This document shows, piece after piece, positions 5,452 to 10,854 of a DNA stretch of 10,854 nt. The stretch comes from Methanobacteriota archaeon. Lineage in GTDB: Archaea; Halobacteriota; Methanomicrobia; Methanomicrobiales; Methanoculleaceae. A model generated the notes under the pieces. That model had not been told where the DNA came from. It saw only the letters and a program-made list of their open reading frames with translations, and did not search any database. Made by a program: the position numbers and the translations under genes. The stretch covers positions 1 to 10,854 of the forward strand of contig JAEWMO010000005.1 in assembly GCA_023457135.1 (NCBI GenBank). Reading direction: 5' to 3'. Each line of letters begins with the position of its first letter. Positions within the stretch are counted from its first letter, which is position 1.

Positions 5452-6567
5452 ATGGATATTGTTGAGGTTACGGAAGGAACAACCCGTTTTTTTGTGCCGA
5501 GGCTTGATCCTGACCTCCAGTTCCCGCCGGGAAGCGGCCCGGTCTTTTACAACTCGCGGATGGAGCTGAACCGGGATTCCACCGTCCTCCTCCTCTCCGT
5601 CCTGCGGCCGGAGGGATACCTCGACGCCATGGGAGCGTCCGGCGTCCGGGGCCTCCGGGTGGCGAACGAGACCGGGATTCCGGTCACGATCAACGACTGG
5701 AGCCAGAGAGCGGTCGATCTCATCCGGCAGAACGTCGAGGCGCTGGGATTGACCGCCGAGGTCGTCCGCGGGGATGCGAACGCTCTGATGAGCGAGCGGA
5801 AGTTCGATGCCGTGGACCTCGACCCCTTCGGGACGCCGGCGCCGTTCGTCGATTCCGCGGCACGGAGCGCCGGGAAGTATCTCTTCGTGACCGCGACCGA
5901 CACCGCACCCCTCTGCGGGGCGCACCTCAAGGCCGGGATGCGCCGCTACTTCGCACGCCCCCGGAACACCGAGTACCACCCCGAGGTCGGCCTCCGGATA
6001 CTGCTCGGCTTTGTGGTCCGCGAGGTGATCAAGTACGACCGCGGCGTGGAACCCCTCTTCTGCTACGCGCACGAGCACTTCCACCGGCTGCACCTCCGGA
6101 TCCGATACGGGGCGGCGGCGGCCGACCGGTCGCTTGCACGGATCGGCTACGTGATGCAGTGTCCCCACTGCCTCTATCGCTCAGAACAGACCGGGATGCT
6201 CCCCGAACCGGAGACGTGCCCGCTCTGCGGCGCGAACCTTGTTCCGGTCGGCCCGCTCTGGACCGGAAGGATCAACGACGACGCGACGCTCTCCGCGATG
6301 CAGGAGGCGCTGCCTGCGGCCACTCTCGGGACCGGATCACGGATCGGGCGGCTCCTTGCGACCTGCCGGCAGGAACTGGAGACATCGAGCCACTACGACT
6401 ACCACGTCGTGGCAAAATCACTCCGGGTCTCGCCCGGCAGCATCGAGACGGTCATCGGCCGTCTCGTGGATCTCGGCTACCGGGCGAGCCGCGCGCACTA
6501 CTCCGGTACCGCCCTCAAGACCGACGCGCCGCTCCCGGTCCTTAAAAACGTGATCAGCGGCGGGTGA
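5452..6567 (+). CDS. trm1: tRNA (guanine(26)-N2)-dimethyltransferase
   Basis: This 371-residue protein should use S-adenosylmethionine to make N2,N2-dimethylguanosine at position 26 of tRNAs. Visible motifs, in order, are VTEG (6-9), VFYNSRMELNRD (31-42), the SAM-binding DAMGASGVRGLR (58-69), NDWS with downstream helix (81-93), the catalytic-region DLDPFGTPAPFVD (122-134) and TATDTAPLCG (147-156). The Trm1 C-terminal domain carries a zinc-knuckle-like pair CPHC (C237, C240) and CPLC (C256, C259). Length matches archaeal Trm1. The start is supported by a TATA box about 31 nt upstream; only a weak purine stretch (GGAAG) precedes the ATG. It is divergent from tRNA-Arg, and both tRNAs in this window have G at position 26. 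The last 14 bases overlap the end of the convergent GTPase gene. Confidence 0.95.
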   Translation: MDIVEVTEGTTRFFVPRLDPDLQFPPGSGPVFYNSRMELNRDSTVLLLSVLRPEGYLDAMGASGVRGLRVANETGIPVTINDWSQRAVDLIRQNVEALGLTAEVVRGDANALMSERKFDAVDLDPFGTPAPFVDSAARSAGKYLFVTATDTAPLCGAHLKAGMRRYFARPRNTEYHPEVGLRILLGFVVREVIKYDRGVEPLFCYAHEHFHRLHLRIRYGAAAADRSLARIGYVMQCPHCLYRSEQTGMLPEPETCPLCGANLVPVGPLWTGRINDDATLSAMQEALPAATLGTGSRIGRLLATCRQELETSSHYDYHVVAKSLRVSPGSIETVIGRLVDLGYRASRAHYSGTALKTDAPLPVLKNVISGG

Positions 6568-7669
6568 CGATGGTGAGAAGGTCCCCGTCCGCGAGTCTGT
6601 GGGTGAGGCCGACACGCTGCGCGTCGTGCTTGGCCGAGTTGCCCCAGACCTTTGCGTAGCGGAATTTGTTTGCGAAGTCCCGGTGAAGCCGGTTGCAGAC
6701 ATCCTCGACCGTCGCCGGGCTCCGGATGATCAGCGGCTCATCCATATCCGCGGGGCCGCCGACCGGCTTTAAGTAGACCCGCATGAACCCCAGGTTATCG
6801 AATATGGCGTCTTTGAGTTCCTCAATCTGGTAGCCGCTGTGCGCCGAGACCATGATCGGGGCCTCGCCGAACCGTTCGGTCAGTTCCTCCTCGATCGTTG
6901 CCCGCGTCTTCTCGTCGACCAGGTCGACCTTGTTGACCGCGATGAACGCCGGGACGTAGACCCGGTTGCCGATCATCGCGTCGATGAAGTCGTCCTGGCT
7001 GACTTCGTTCCGTATGAGGACGTCGGCATTGACGATCTTATTCTCCGCGAGGATCGAGCGGATCTCCTCGATATCGAGGTCGACGGCGCCGACGGTGTTC
7101 AGCCGGATACCGCCGTTCCCTGACTTCTTGATGGTGATATCGGGTTCCGGGCGGTTGATCCGGATCCCCGCGTCGTAGAGTTCGCGGAGGAGGACGTCGA
7201 CATGCTTCTCGTTGAAGACGTCGACGAGCACCAAGATCAGGTCCGCGCTCCGGACAACGGCTATCACTTCTTTCCCGCGCCCCTTGCCCATGGCGGCGCC
7301 GGCGATCAGGCCCGGAATATCCAGGATCTGGATCTTTGCGCCCCGGTGCTCCATCGAGCCCGGGATAACGGAGACGGTCGTGAAGGCATAGGCCGCCGTC
7401 TCTGAGAGGTTGGCGCCGGTGAGCCTGTTGAGCAGCGTACTCTTTCCGACGGACGGGAAACCGACCAGAACAACGGTGGCGTCTCCCGACTTCTTCACCG
7501 AGTAGCCCTCGCCTCCACCGGAGGAAGCCATGGCCCGGGCTACCGCTTCGTCACGAATCTTCGCGAGTTTCGCCTTTACGCGGCCGATATGTTTGGAGGT
7601 CGCTTTGTTGTACGGGGTATTCTTGATCTCGTCCTCAAGTTCCCGTATCTGTTCTTCGACACTGCTCAT
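6554..7669 (-). CDS. DRG-type Obg-superfamily GTPase with TGS domain
   Basis: This 371-residue protein belongs to the developmentally regulated GTP-binding (DRG/Rbg) family, the archaeal and eukaryotic branch of Obg. Its parts are a basic helical N-terminus (1-60), the P-loop GFPSVGKST (70-78), a G2 region with YAFTT (94-98), switch II DIPGL (117-121) followed by the glycine-rich GAAMGKGRGKE, an inserted helical segment, G4 NKVD (246-249), G5 VSAHSG (274-279) and a C-terminal TGS domain (about 297-370). DRG proteins associate with ribosomes and translation, sometimes with a partner protein; none is encoded next to it. The ATG at 7669 has no Shine-Dalgarno. A weak AT-rich patch (CAATAAGTA, 7698-7706) may be its TATA box, giving a short leader. 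It converges with trm1, overlapping it by 14 nt. Confidence 0.93.
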   Translation of the reverse strand: MSSVEEQIRELEDEIKNTPYNKATSKHIGRVKAKLAKIRDEAVARAMASSGGGEGYSVKKSGDATVVLVGFPSVGKSTLLNRLTGANLSETAAYAFTTVSVIPGSMEHRGAKIQILDIPGLIAGAAMGKGRGKEVIAVVRSADLILVLVDVFNEKHVDVLLRELYDAGIRINRPEPDITIKKSGNGGIRLNTVGAVDLDIEEIRSILAENKIVNADVLIRNEVSQDDFIDAMIGNRVYVPAFIAVNKVDLVDEKTRATIEEELTERFGEAPIMVSAHSGYQIEELKDAIFDNLGFMRVYLKPVGGPADMDEPLIIRSPATVEDVCNRLHRDFANKFRYAKVWGNSAKHDAQRVGLTHRLADGDLLTIVTRR

Positions 7670-7857
7670 TACTGCCGGTATAGGTATGTACGGCAGCTAC
7701 TTATTGGTGTCTGTGATGAAAATCGCGGATTGGCAGGGAGATCCCGGCCAGGATACGGCTCCGATTGCCTGGTTGCCGGCAGGACCGGAGAGGGACGGCC
7801 GCGCGACATCCTTAAATAGTATAACATCAAACAATGTAGAGCACGTTGGTGCAATGC
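7670..7857. other. Divergent intergenic region with inverted repeats
   Basis: This region holds the upstream sequences of the GTPase gene (minus) and tRNA-Glu (plus). CTGCCG (7672-7677) and CGGCAG (7691-7696) form an inverted repeat with a 13-nt spacer just before the GTPase ATG. CCGGCCAGG (7744-7752) can pair with CCTGG-TTG-CCGG (7768-7779), leaving a 3-nt bulge. An open frame crosses the region, but its product has no recognisable features and the frame runs through the tRNA, so I do not call a gene. Confidence 0.4.
7812..7818 (+). promoter_or_regulatory. TATA box of tRNA-Glu
   Basis: TTAAATA begins an AT-rich stretch (7812-7824) about 43 nt before the mature tRNA. It predicts a start near 7841 and a 5' leader of about 17 nt for RNase P removal. 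The overlapping AGTATAAC (7818-7825) is an alternative. Confidence 0.5.
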
Positions 7858-7932
7858 GCTGCTATAGTGTAGACCGGCCAATCATGAGGGACTCTCACTC
7901 CCTCGACTGGGGTTCGAATCCCCATAGCAGCA
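7858..7932 (+). tRNA. tRNA-Glu (anticodon CUC, reads GAG)
   Basis: The cloverleaf is complete. The acceptor GCTGCTA pairs perfectly with TAGCAGC. The D-region TAGTGTAGACCGGCCAATCA is very typical of archaeal tRNA-Glu. The anticodon stem AGGGA/TCCCT encloses loop CTCTCAC, giving anticodon CTC (7894-7896). The T-stem TGGGG/CCCCA encloses TTCGAAT. The discriminator is A and no CCA is encoded. There is no intron. A T-rich stretch follows (7933-7941). Confidence 0.95.
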
Positions 7933-7942
7933 TCTTATTTTC
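7933..7942 (+). promoter_or_regulatory. T-rich tail of tRNA-Glu, possible TATA box of the efflux gene
   Basis: TCTTATTTTC directly follows the tRNA and could end its transcription. Its centre is also about 31 nt before the ATG at 7969, so it could be a TATA box for the transporter gene. Otherwise the transporter would depend on read-through from tRNA-Glu. Confidence 0.35.
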
Positions 7943-7968
7943 AGACCACAACTCTTCGAGATGCTTCC

Positions 7969-9177
7969 ATGGACGAACTCCCCAACCGAGACCGAAAATC
8001 CCAGAAGTATCTCGGCAACCGGGGGCTCATCGTCCTCATCGCTCTCCTCTCCGCCTTCGTCCCGCTCTCGACCGACCTCTACCTCCCCGCCCTCCCCGGC
8101 ATGGGAGACTACTTCGGCGTCTCTGCGACCCTCACCAACCTCACCCTGATCCTCTTCTTCCTCTTCTTCAGCCTCGGCCTCCTCTTCTGGGGGCCGCTCT
8201 CCGACAGGTACGGCCGCCGGCCCGTCCTCCTCGCCGGGCTTGCCCTGTATATCGCGGCAAGCATCGGGTGCGCCGCATCAGGGGAGATCTGGCACCTCAT
8301 CGCCTTCCGCGTCCTCCAGGCCGTCGGCGGGAGTGCGGCCTCTGCGGTCGCCACCGCGATGGTGAAGGACGTCTATGACGGGAGGCGGCGGGAGTCGGTG
8401 CTCGCGCTCGTCCAGTCGATGGTCGTCATCTCGCCCGCCGTCGCTCCGATCCTCGGTGCGTTCATGCTCCCCTACACGTCGTGGCGGGGGCTCTTTGTCG
8501 CGCTCGCCCTCATCGGGGTCGTCTCGATGGCGGGCGGCCTCCTCCTCGAGGAGACCATACCCTCGCGGTATGCCGGCACCATCGCTCAGTCCATCCGCCG
8601 GCTCGGCGTCGTGCTCAGAAACCCCGGCTTTGCCGCGCTCCTGGCCACCTTCTCGCTCGTGAGCACCGCGTCGCTCGCGTTCGTCTCCGCCTCGTCGTAC
8701 GTCTACCAGGAGGGGTTCGGGCTCTCGGAGCAGTGGTACAGCCTCTACTTCGCCCTCAACGCCACGGGCCTGATAGCCGGCCCGTTCCTCTACCTCTGGC
8801 TCTCCCGGCACTTCGGCCGCCGGCCGATCGTCGCTGCCGGGTTTGCCGTCATGATCGCCGGCGGGGTGCTCGTCTGCCTCTTCGGGAGCCTGGGCCCCCT
8901 CTTTTTTGCCCTCGCCCTCTTCCCGGCCTCCCTGATGGGGAGCTGCATCCGGCCCCCCGGCGCGTTCCTGATGCTCGACCAGCAGAAGGAGGACACCGGC
9001 TCTGCCGCCGCCCTGATCAACTGCTCAAGCCTCGTCTTCGGCAGCGGTGGGATGGTCCTCGTCTTCCTCGCCGGGGAGAGCCTTGTTCTCGGCCTCGGCG
9101 CGATCAACGTGGCGGTCGGGGTTGCCTGCCTCGCAGGGTGGGCGGCAATCGGGAGACTGGGGCTCGCGAGGTTCTGA
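7969..9177 (+). CDS. MFS efflux transporter, Bcr/CflA-like (drug:H+ antiporter)
   Basis: This 402-residue membrane protein has about 12 hydrophobic segments. It carries the Bcr/CflA signature STDLYLPALPGM (34-45), MFS motif A GPLSDRYGRRP (75-85), the segment FRVLQAVGGS (113-122) with the conserved arginine, and a motif C-like SPAVAPILGAF (155-165) typical of antiporters. A second, weaker motif A-like SRHFGRRP lies at the start of the C-terminal half, as expected from the internal duplication. Characterised relatives export drugs such as bicyclomycin and chloramphenicol or small metabolites; the substrate here cannot be told. The ATG lies 36 nt after tRNA-Glu and has no clear Shine-Dalgarno. 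The family is mainly bacterial, so acquisition by transfer is possible, although GC content and codon style match the neighbours. Confidence 0.88.
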   Translation: MDELPNRDRKSQKYLGNRGLIVLIALLSAFVPLSTDLYLPALPGMGDYFGVSATLTNLTLILFFLFFSLGLLFWGPLSDRYGRRPVLLAGLALYIAASIGCAASGEIWHLIAFRVLQAVGGSAASAVATAMVKDVYDGRRRESVLALVQSMVVISPAVAPILGAFMLPYTSWRGLFVALALIGVVSMAGGLLLEETIPSRYAGTIAQSIRRLGVVLRNPGFAALLATFSLVSTASLAFVSASSYVYQEGFGLSEQWYSLYFALNATGLIAGPFLYLWLSRHFGRRPIVAAGFAVMIAGGVLVCLFGSLGPLFFALALFPASLMGSCIRPPGAFLMLDQQKEDTGSAAALINCSSLVFGSGGMVLVFLAGESLVLGLGAINVAVGVACLAGWAAIGRLGLARF

Positions 9178-9201
9178 AGGGTCCTTCCTGCGACGGGAGG
9201 A

Positions 9202-9210
9202 TCTAAATAC
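9202..9210 (+). promoter_or_regulatory. TATA box of the vapBC-like operon
   Basis: TCTAAATAC is centred 27 nt before the ATG at 9233. That spacing puts the transcription start at or next to the initiation codon, so the antitoxin mRNA should be leaderless. It lies 25 bp after the transporter stop. Confidence 0.5.
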
Positions 9211-9229
9211 ATGCACATACACATGCACA
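9209..9229 (+). promoter_or_regulatory. Direct repeat, candidate VapB operator
   Basis: ACATGCACA occurs at 9209-9217 and again at 9221-9229, 12 bp apart start to start. The pair fills the space between the TATA box and the start codon of the antitoxin gene. VapBC complexes commonly bind repeats in their own promoter, so these are natural operator candidates; binding is inference. Confidence 0.4.
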
Positions 9230-9232
9230 GGC

Positions 9233-9472
9233 ATGGGAACCAGGACGATCAGCATCAGCGACGACGCGTATGAGAGGCTTTCCCGGCTAAAAGGCTCCTC
9301 GAAGATGAGTTTTTCCGAAGTGATCCTGAAGTACACCCCGCAGAAGAAGAAACTCTCGGAGATCCTCAAAGAGTTCGGGCCGAACCCCGCCCTGGCCGAT
9401 TCGGTCGCGGAAGCATCGCGCGAGATGCGGAGATCCTCGATGCGAAAGGTCGACTTCGATGCCGACGCTTGA
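9233..9472 (+). CDS. VapB-family antitoxin (DUF217-like)
   Basis: This 79-residue protein begins TISISDDAYERLSRLK and continues with SFSEVI, the ribbon-helix-helix-like DNA-binding N-terminus seen in archaeal VapB antitoxins of the DUF217 group. The C-terminal part (about 40-79) is charged and should wrap the toxin. The start at 9233 is chosen because family homology begins here and a TATA box is placed for a leaderless message; the open frame continues upstream only through the transporter gene in another frame. Its last 14 bases overlap the toxin gene, the usual coupled order of antitoxin then toxin. It probably represses its own promoter, possibly at the direct repeat just upstream. Confidence 0.85.
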   Translation: MGTRTISISDDAYERLSRLKGSSKMSFSEVILKYTPQKKKLSEILKEFGPNPALADSVAEASREMRRSSMRKVDFDADA

Positions 9473-9851
9473 CACGTCCCTGCTCGTCGACCTGATCCGG
9501 CACGACCCGGAGGCGATGAGAACGCTCGAGGCGATGGAGCGGGAAGGGCTGCCGCTGGCAACCACGGCGATCAACGCCCTCGAACTCTACCGGGGTGCAT
9601 TCCTCTCGGCATCGGTGCAGGAGAACCTCCGGGAAGTCGAGGCGATTCTGCGAGCGCTGATCGAACTCCCGATCACCGGCGAGACCTACCGGGTCTTCGG
9701 CGCACTCGCTGCTGAACTCCAGGGTAGCGGCAACCGGATCGGGGATTTCGACGAGGTGATCGCTGCAATCACGCTCGCGAGCGACGGCGAGATCGTCACC
9801 CGGGATCACCACTTCACCCGCGTTCCGGGGCTGAAGATCAGGACGTATTAG
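9459..9851 (+). CDS. vapC: VapC-type PIN-domain toxin ribonuclease
   Basis: This 130-residue protein is a single PIN domain of normal VapC length. The acidic metal-binding residues are in place: D5 in LDTSLLVDL, E42 in NALELYRGA, D96 and D98 in IGDFDEVIAA, and D116 in TRDHHF near the C-terminus. VapC enzymes are Mg-dependent endoribonucleases, often cutting tRNAs or rRNA, and are held inactive by VapB. All catalytic positions are kept, so the toxin looks intact. Translation is probably coupled to the antitoxin through the 14-nt overlap, with an AAGGT Shine-Dalgarno-like stretch about 8 nt before the ATG, inside the antitoxin gene. The RNA target cannot be read from sequence. It converges with the HEAT-repeat gene across a 44-bp gap. 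Confidence 0.9.
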   Translation: MPTLDTSLLVDLIRHDPEAMRTLEAMEREGLPLATTAINALELYRGAFLSASVQENLREVEAILRALIELPITGETYRVFGALAAELQGSGNRIGDFDEVIAAITLASDGEIVTRDHHFTRVPGLKIRTY

Positions 9852-9895
9852 AGGAGGTGCCGGAAGGTTCTATTGGCGAGGTTGCCTCCCAGGCA

Positions 9896-10849
9896 TCATC
9901 GCCCCTTCATCGCGCGAAGTGCCTCCCGTGCAGCCCTCCGCACCTCCGGCTCCCGGTCTTTCAAGGCCCGCATCAGCGCGAGGCGGGCGCGGGGATCGCC
10001 GAGCCGGCCGAGCGCCCGGGCTGCCCTCGCACGAACGTTATAGCGCCGGTCCGCGAGGTGGGGGATGAGCGGGTCGACCGCGGCCGGGTCCCCGATAGCC
10101 TCCATCGCCCCGATTGCCCGGAGGACGATCTCATCGTCCGGCGAGCCAAGGAGCGGTACCAGCAGCGGAAGGGCCGGCGGCCCGATCTCCGCGACTCTCC
10201 GGCGTGCTGCCCGCTCCCGCTCCGGCCTCGCCGCCCGCTCGAGCGCCCGGACAGCCTCCTCTGCGGGGCGCTCGCGGCCGTCCTTCCCGGCCGGGGGCAC
10301 CAGGGACTCCACCCGGACCCTGCCCGGCGGGGCGCCTGCCGGGGGCGCGGGTGCAAGACCGGTCATGAGGAGGTCGGAAAGCGCCCGGGGGTCGCGGCCG
10401 GCGAGGACGAGGAGCCAGTGCATGCCGGAGAGGCCCGGAGCCTCGCCAGTGCGCCAGGCACCCCGCACCATCCCCTCCCATGCCTCGTCGGTGAGGTCGC
10501 CCGGGCACGACGAGAGCAGACCGGCCAGGTCACGGCGGAGGCGCTCCGGGATCGCCTCCAGGATCGCATCGATCCTGACCGTGCCGAAGTCGTCCGCCAC
10601 GACGTACCGCCGGCTCCGGAGGTAGTCGCGCACGGCCGCCTCGCTCCTCCGGCAGAACCCGGCAAGCCCGTCATCCTCGTCGGGAGCCTGGAGGACCGGG
10701 ATATCGAGAAGGAGGGCGGTGTCGCGTATCCAGGCGAGATCGCCCTGGTAGGCAAACGCGTCCTCCGCCTCGACGTACGCCTGCGGCAGGGCGACGAAGT
10801 GGTGAAAGACCGGCTCCTTCCCCGGCCGCTTCCGGAGGATCCGGCCCAT
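9896..10849 (-). CDS. HEAT-repeat protein with unrecognised N-terminal region (start uncertain)
   Basis: The 317-residue translation has two parts joined by a Pro/Ala/Gly-rich linker (about 163-190). The C-terminal part (about 195-317) contains three to four HEAT repeats of the PBS-lyase type, for example EIVLRAIGAMEAIGDPAAVDP and NVRARAARALGRLGDPRA; these usually mediate protein contacts. The N-terminal part (1-162) is mixed helix and strand, with LRRDLAGLLSSCPGDLTDEA and a tryptophan-containing HWLLVLAG stretch; I do not recognise it. No membrane helix or signal peptide is visible. The first ATG in the window is at 10849, only 5 bases from the edge, and the frame is open before it, so the true start may lie outside. 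Arg and Ala content is high. Confidence 0.7.
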   Translation of the reverse strand: MGRILRKRPGKEPVFHHFVALPQAYVEAEDAFAYQGDLAWIRDTALLLDIPVLQAPDEDDGLAGFCRRSEAAVRDYLRSRRYVVADDFGTVRIDAILEAIPERLRRDLAGLLSSCPGDLTDEAWEGMVRGAWRTGEAPGLSGMHWLLVLAGRDPRALSDLLMTGLAPAPPAGAPPGRVRVESLVPPAGKDGRERPAEEAVRALERAARPERERAARRRVAEIGPPALPLLVPLLGSPDDEIVLRAIGAMEAIGDPAAVDPLIPHLADRRYNVRARAARALGRLGDPRARLALMRALKDREPEVRRAAREALRAMKGR

Positions 10850-10854
10850 GCGCT

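Noticed and set aside
7530..8378. An open frame running across the GTPase start, tRNA-Glu and the transporter start
   Set aside because: It passes through a complete tRNA gene and two supported coding regions, so it cannot be a normal protein gene.
8278..8811. A minus-strand open frame opposite the transporter
   Set aside because: Charged low-complexity shadow of a membrane protein gene in GC-rich DNA.
7918..9895. An att site repeating the 3' end of tRNA-Glu
   Set aside because: I found no second copy of the T-arm and acceptor sequence downstream within the window.

Overview
The window reads as ordinary chromosome from a GC-rich methanogenic archaeon. A Methanomicrobiales member such as Methanoculleus is the best guess, from gene content and style rather than a database match. 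The archaeal signs are a UbiA-family enzyme of the DGGGP synthase type (ether lipids), an archaeal-type Trm1, a short HdrA paralog, a DUF116 protein, a DRG-type GTPase, two tRNA genes without encoded CCA, and TATA-like boxes about 26-33 nt upstream of several starts with very short or absent leaders.

Layout. Bases 1-377 hold no convincing gene, but bases 16-151 carry an unusual run of six short hairpins whose outer parts are near-identical inverted copies. Bases 378-3898 (+) are a tightly packed four-gene operon: gamma-class carbonic anhydrase-like protein, short HdrA-like flavoprotein, methylthioribose-1-phosphate isomerase (mtnA) and a DUF116 membrane/cysteine protein, joined by overlaps of 8 and 4 nt and a 2-nt gap. 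Two minus-strand genes follow: a small bactofilin-like beta-helix protein, whose 3' end overlaps the DUF116 gene by 36 nt tail to tail, and the UbiA-family prenyltransferase.

Bases 5309-5383 (-) are tRNA-Arg(CCU), divergent from trm1 (5452-6567, +). A perfect 17-bp palindrome lies between them. The trm1 gene meets a convergent DRG-type GTPase gene with a 14-nt overlap. tRNA-Glu(CUC) follows (7858-7932, +), then a Bcr/CflA-type MFS efflux gene and a VapB/VapC toxin-antitoxin pair preceded by a TATA box and a 9-bp direct repeat. The last gene (-) has C-terminal HEAT repeats and an N-terminal region I do not recognise; its true start may lie outside the window.

How the parts fit. The 378-3898 operon combines a metal-dependent hydratase-like protein, a flavin/iron-sulfur redox protein, a sugar-phosphate isomerase of methylthioadenosine or 5'-deoxyadenosine salvage, and a cysteine-rich membrane protein. 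This is the most plausible place for an undescribed functional link. The middle of the window is housekeeping (lipid synthesis, tRNA modification, translation-associated GTPase). The stretch from tRNA-Glu to VapC looks accessory. I see no CRISPR array, transposase or phage gene.
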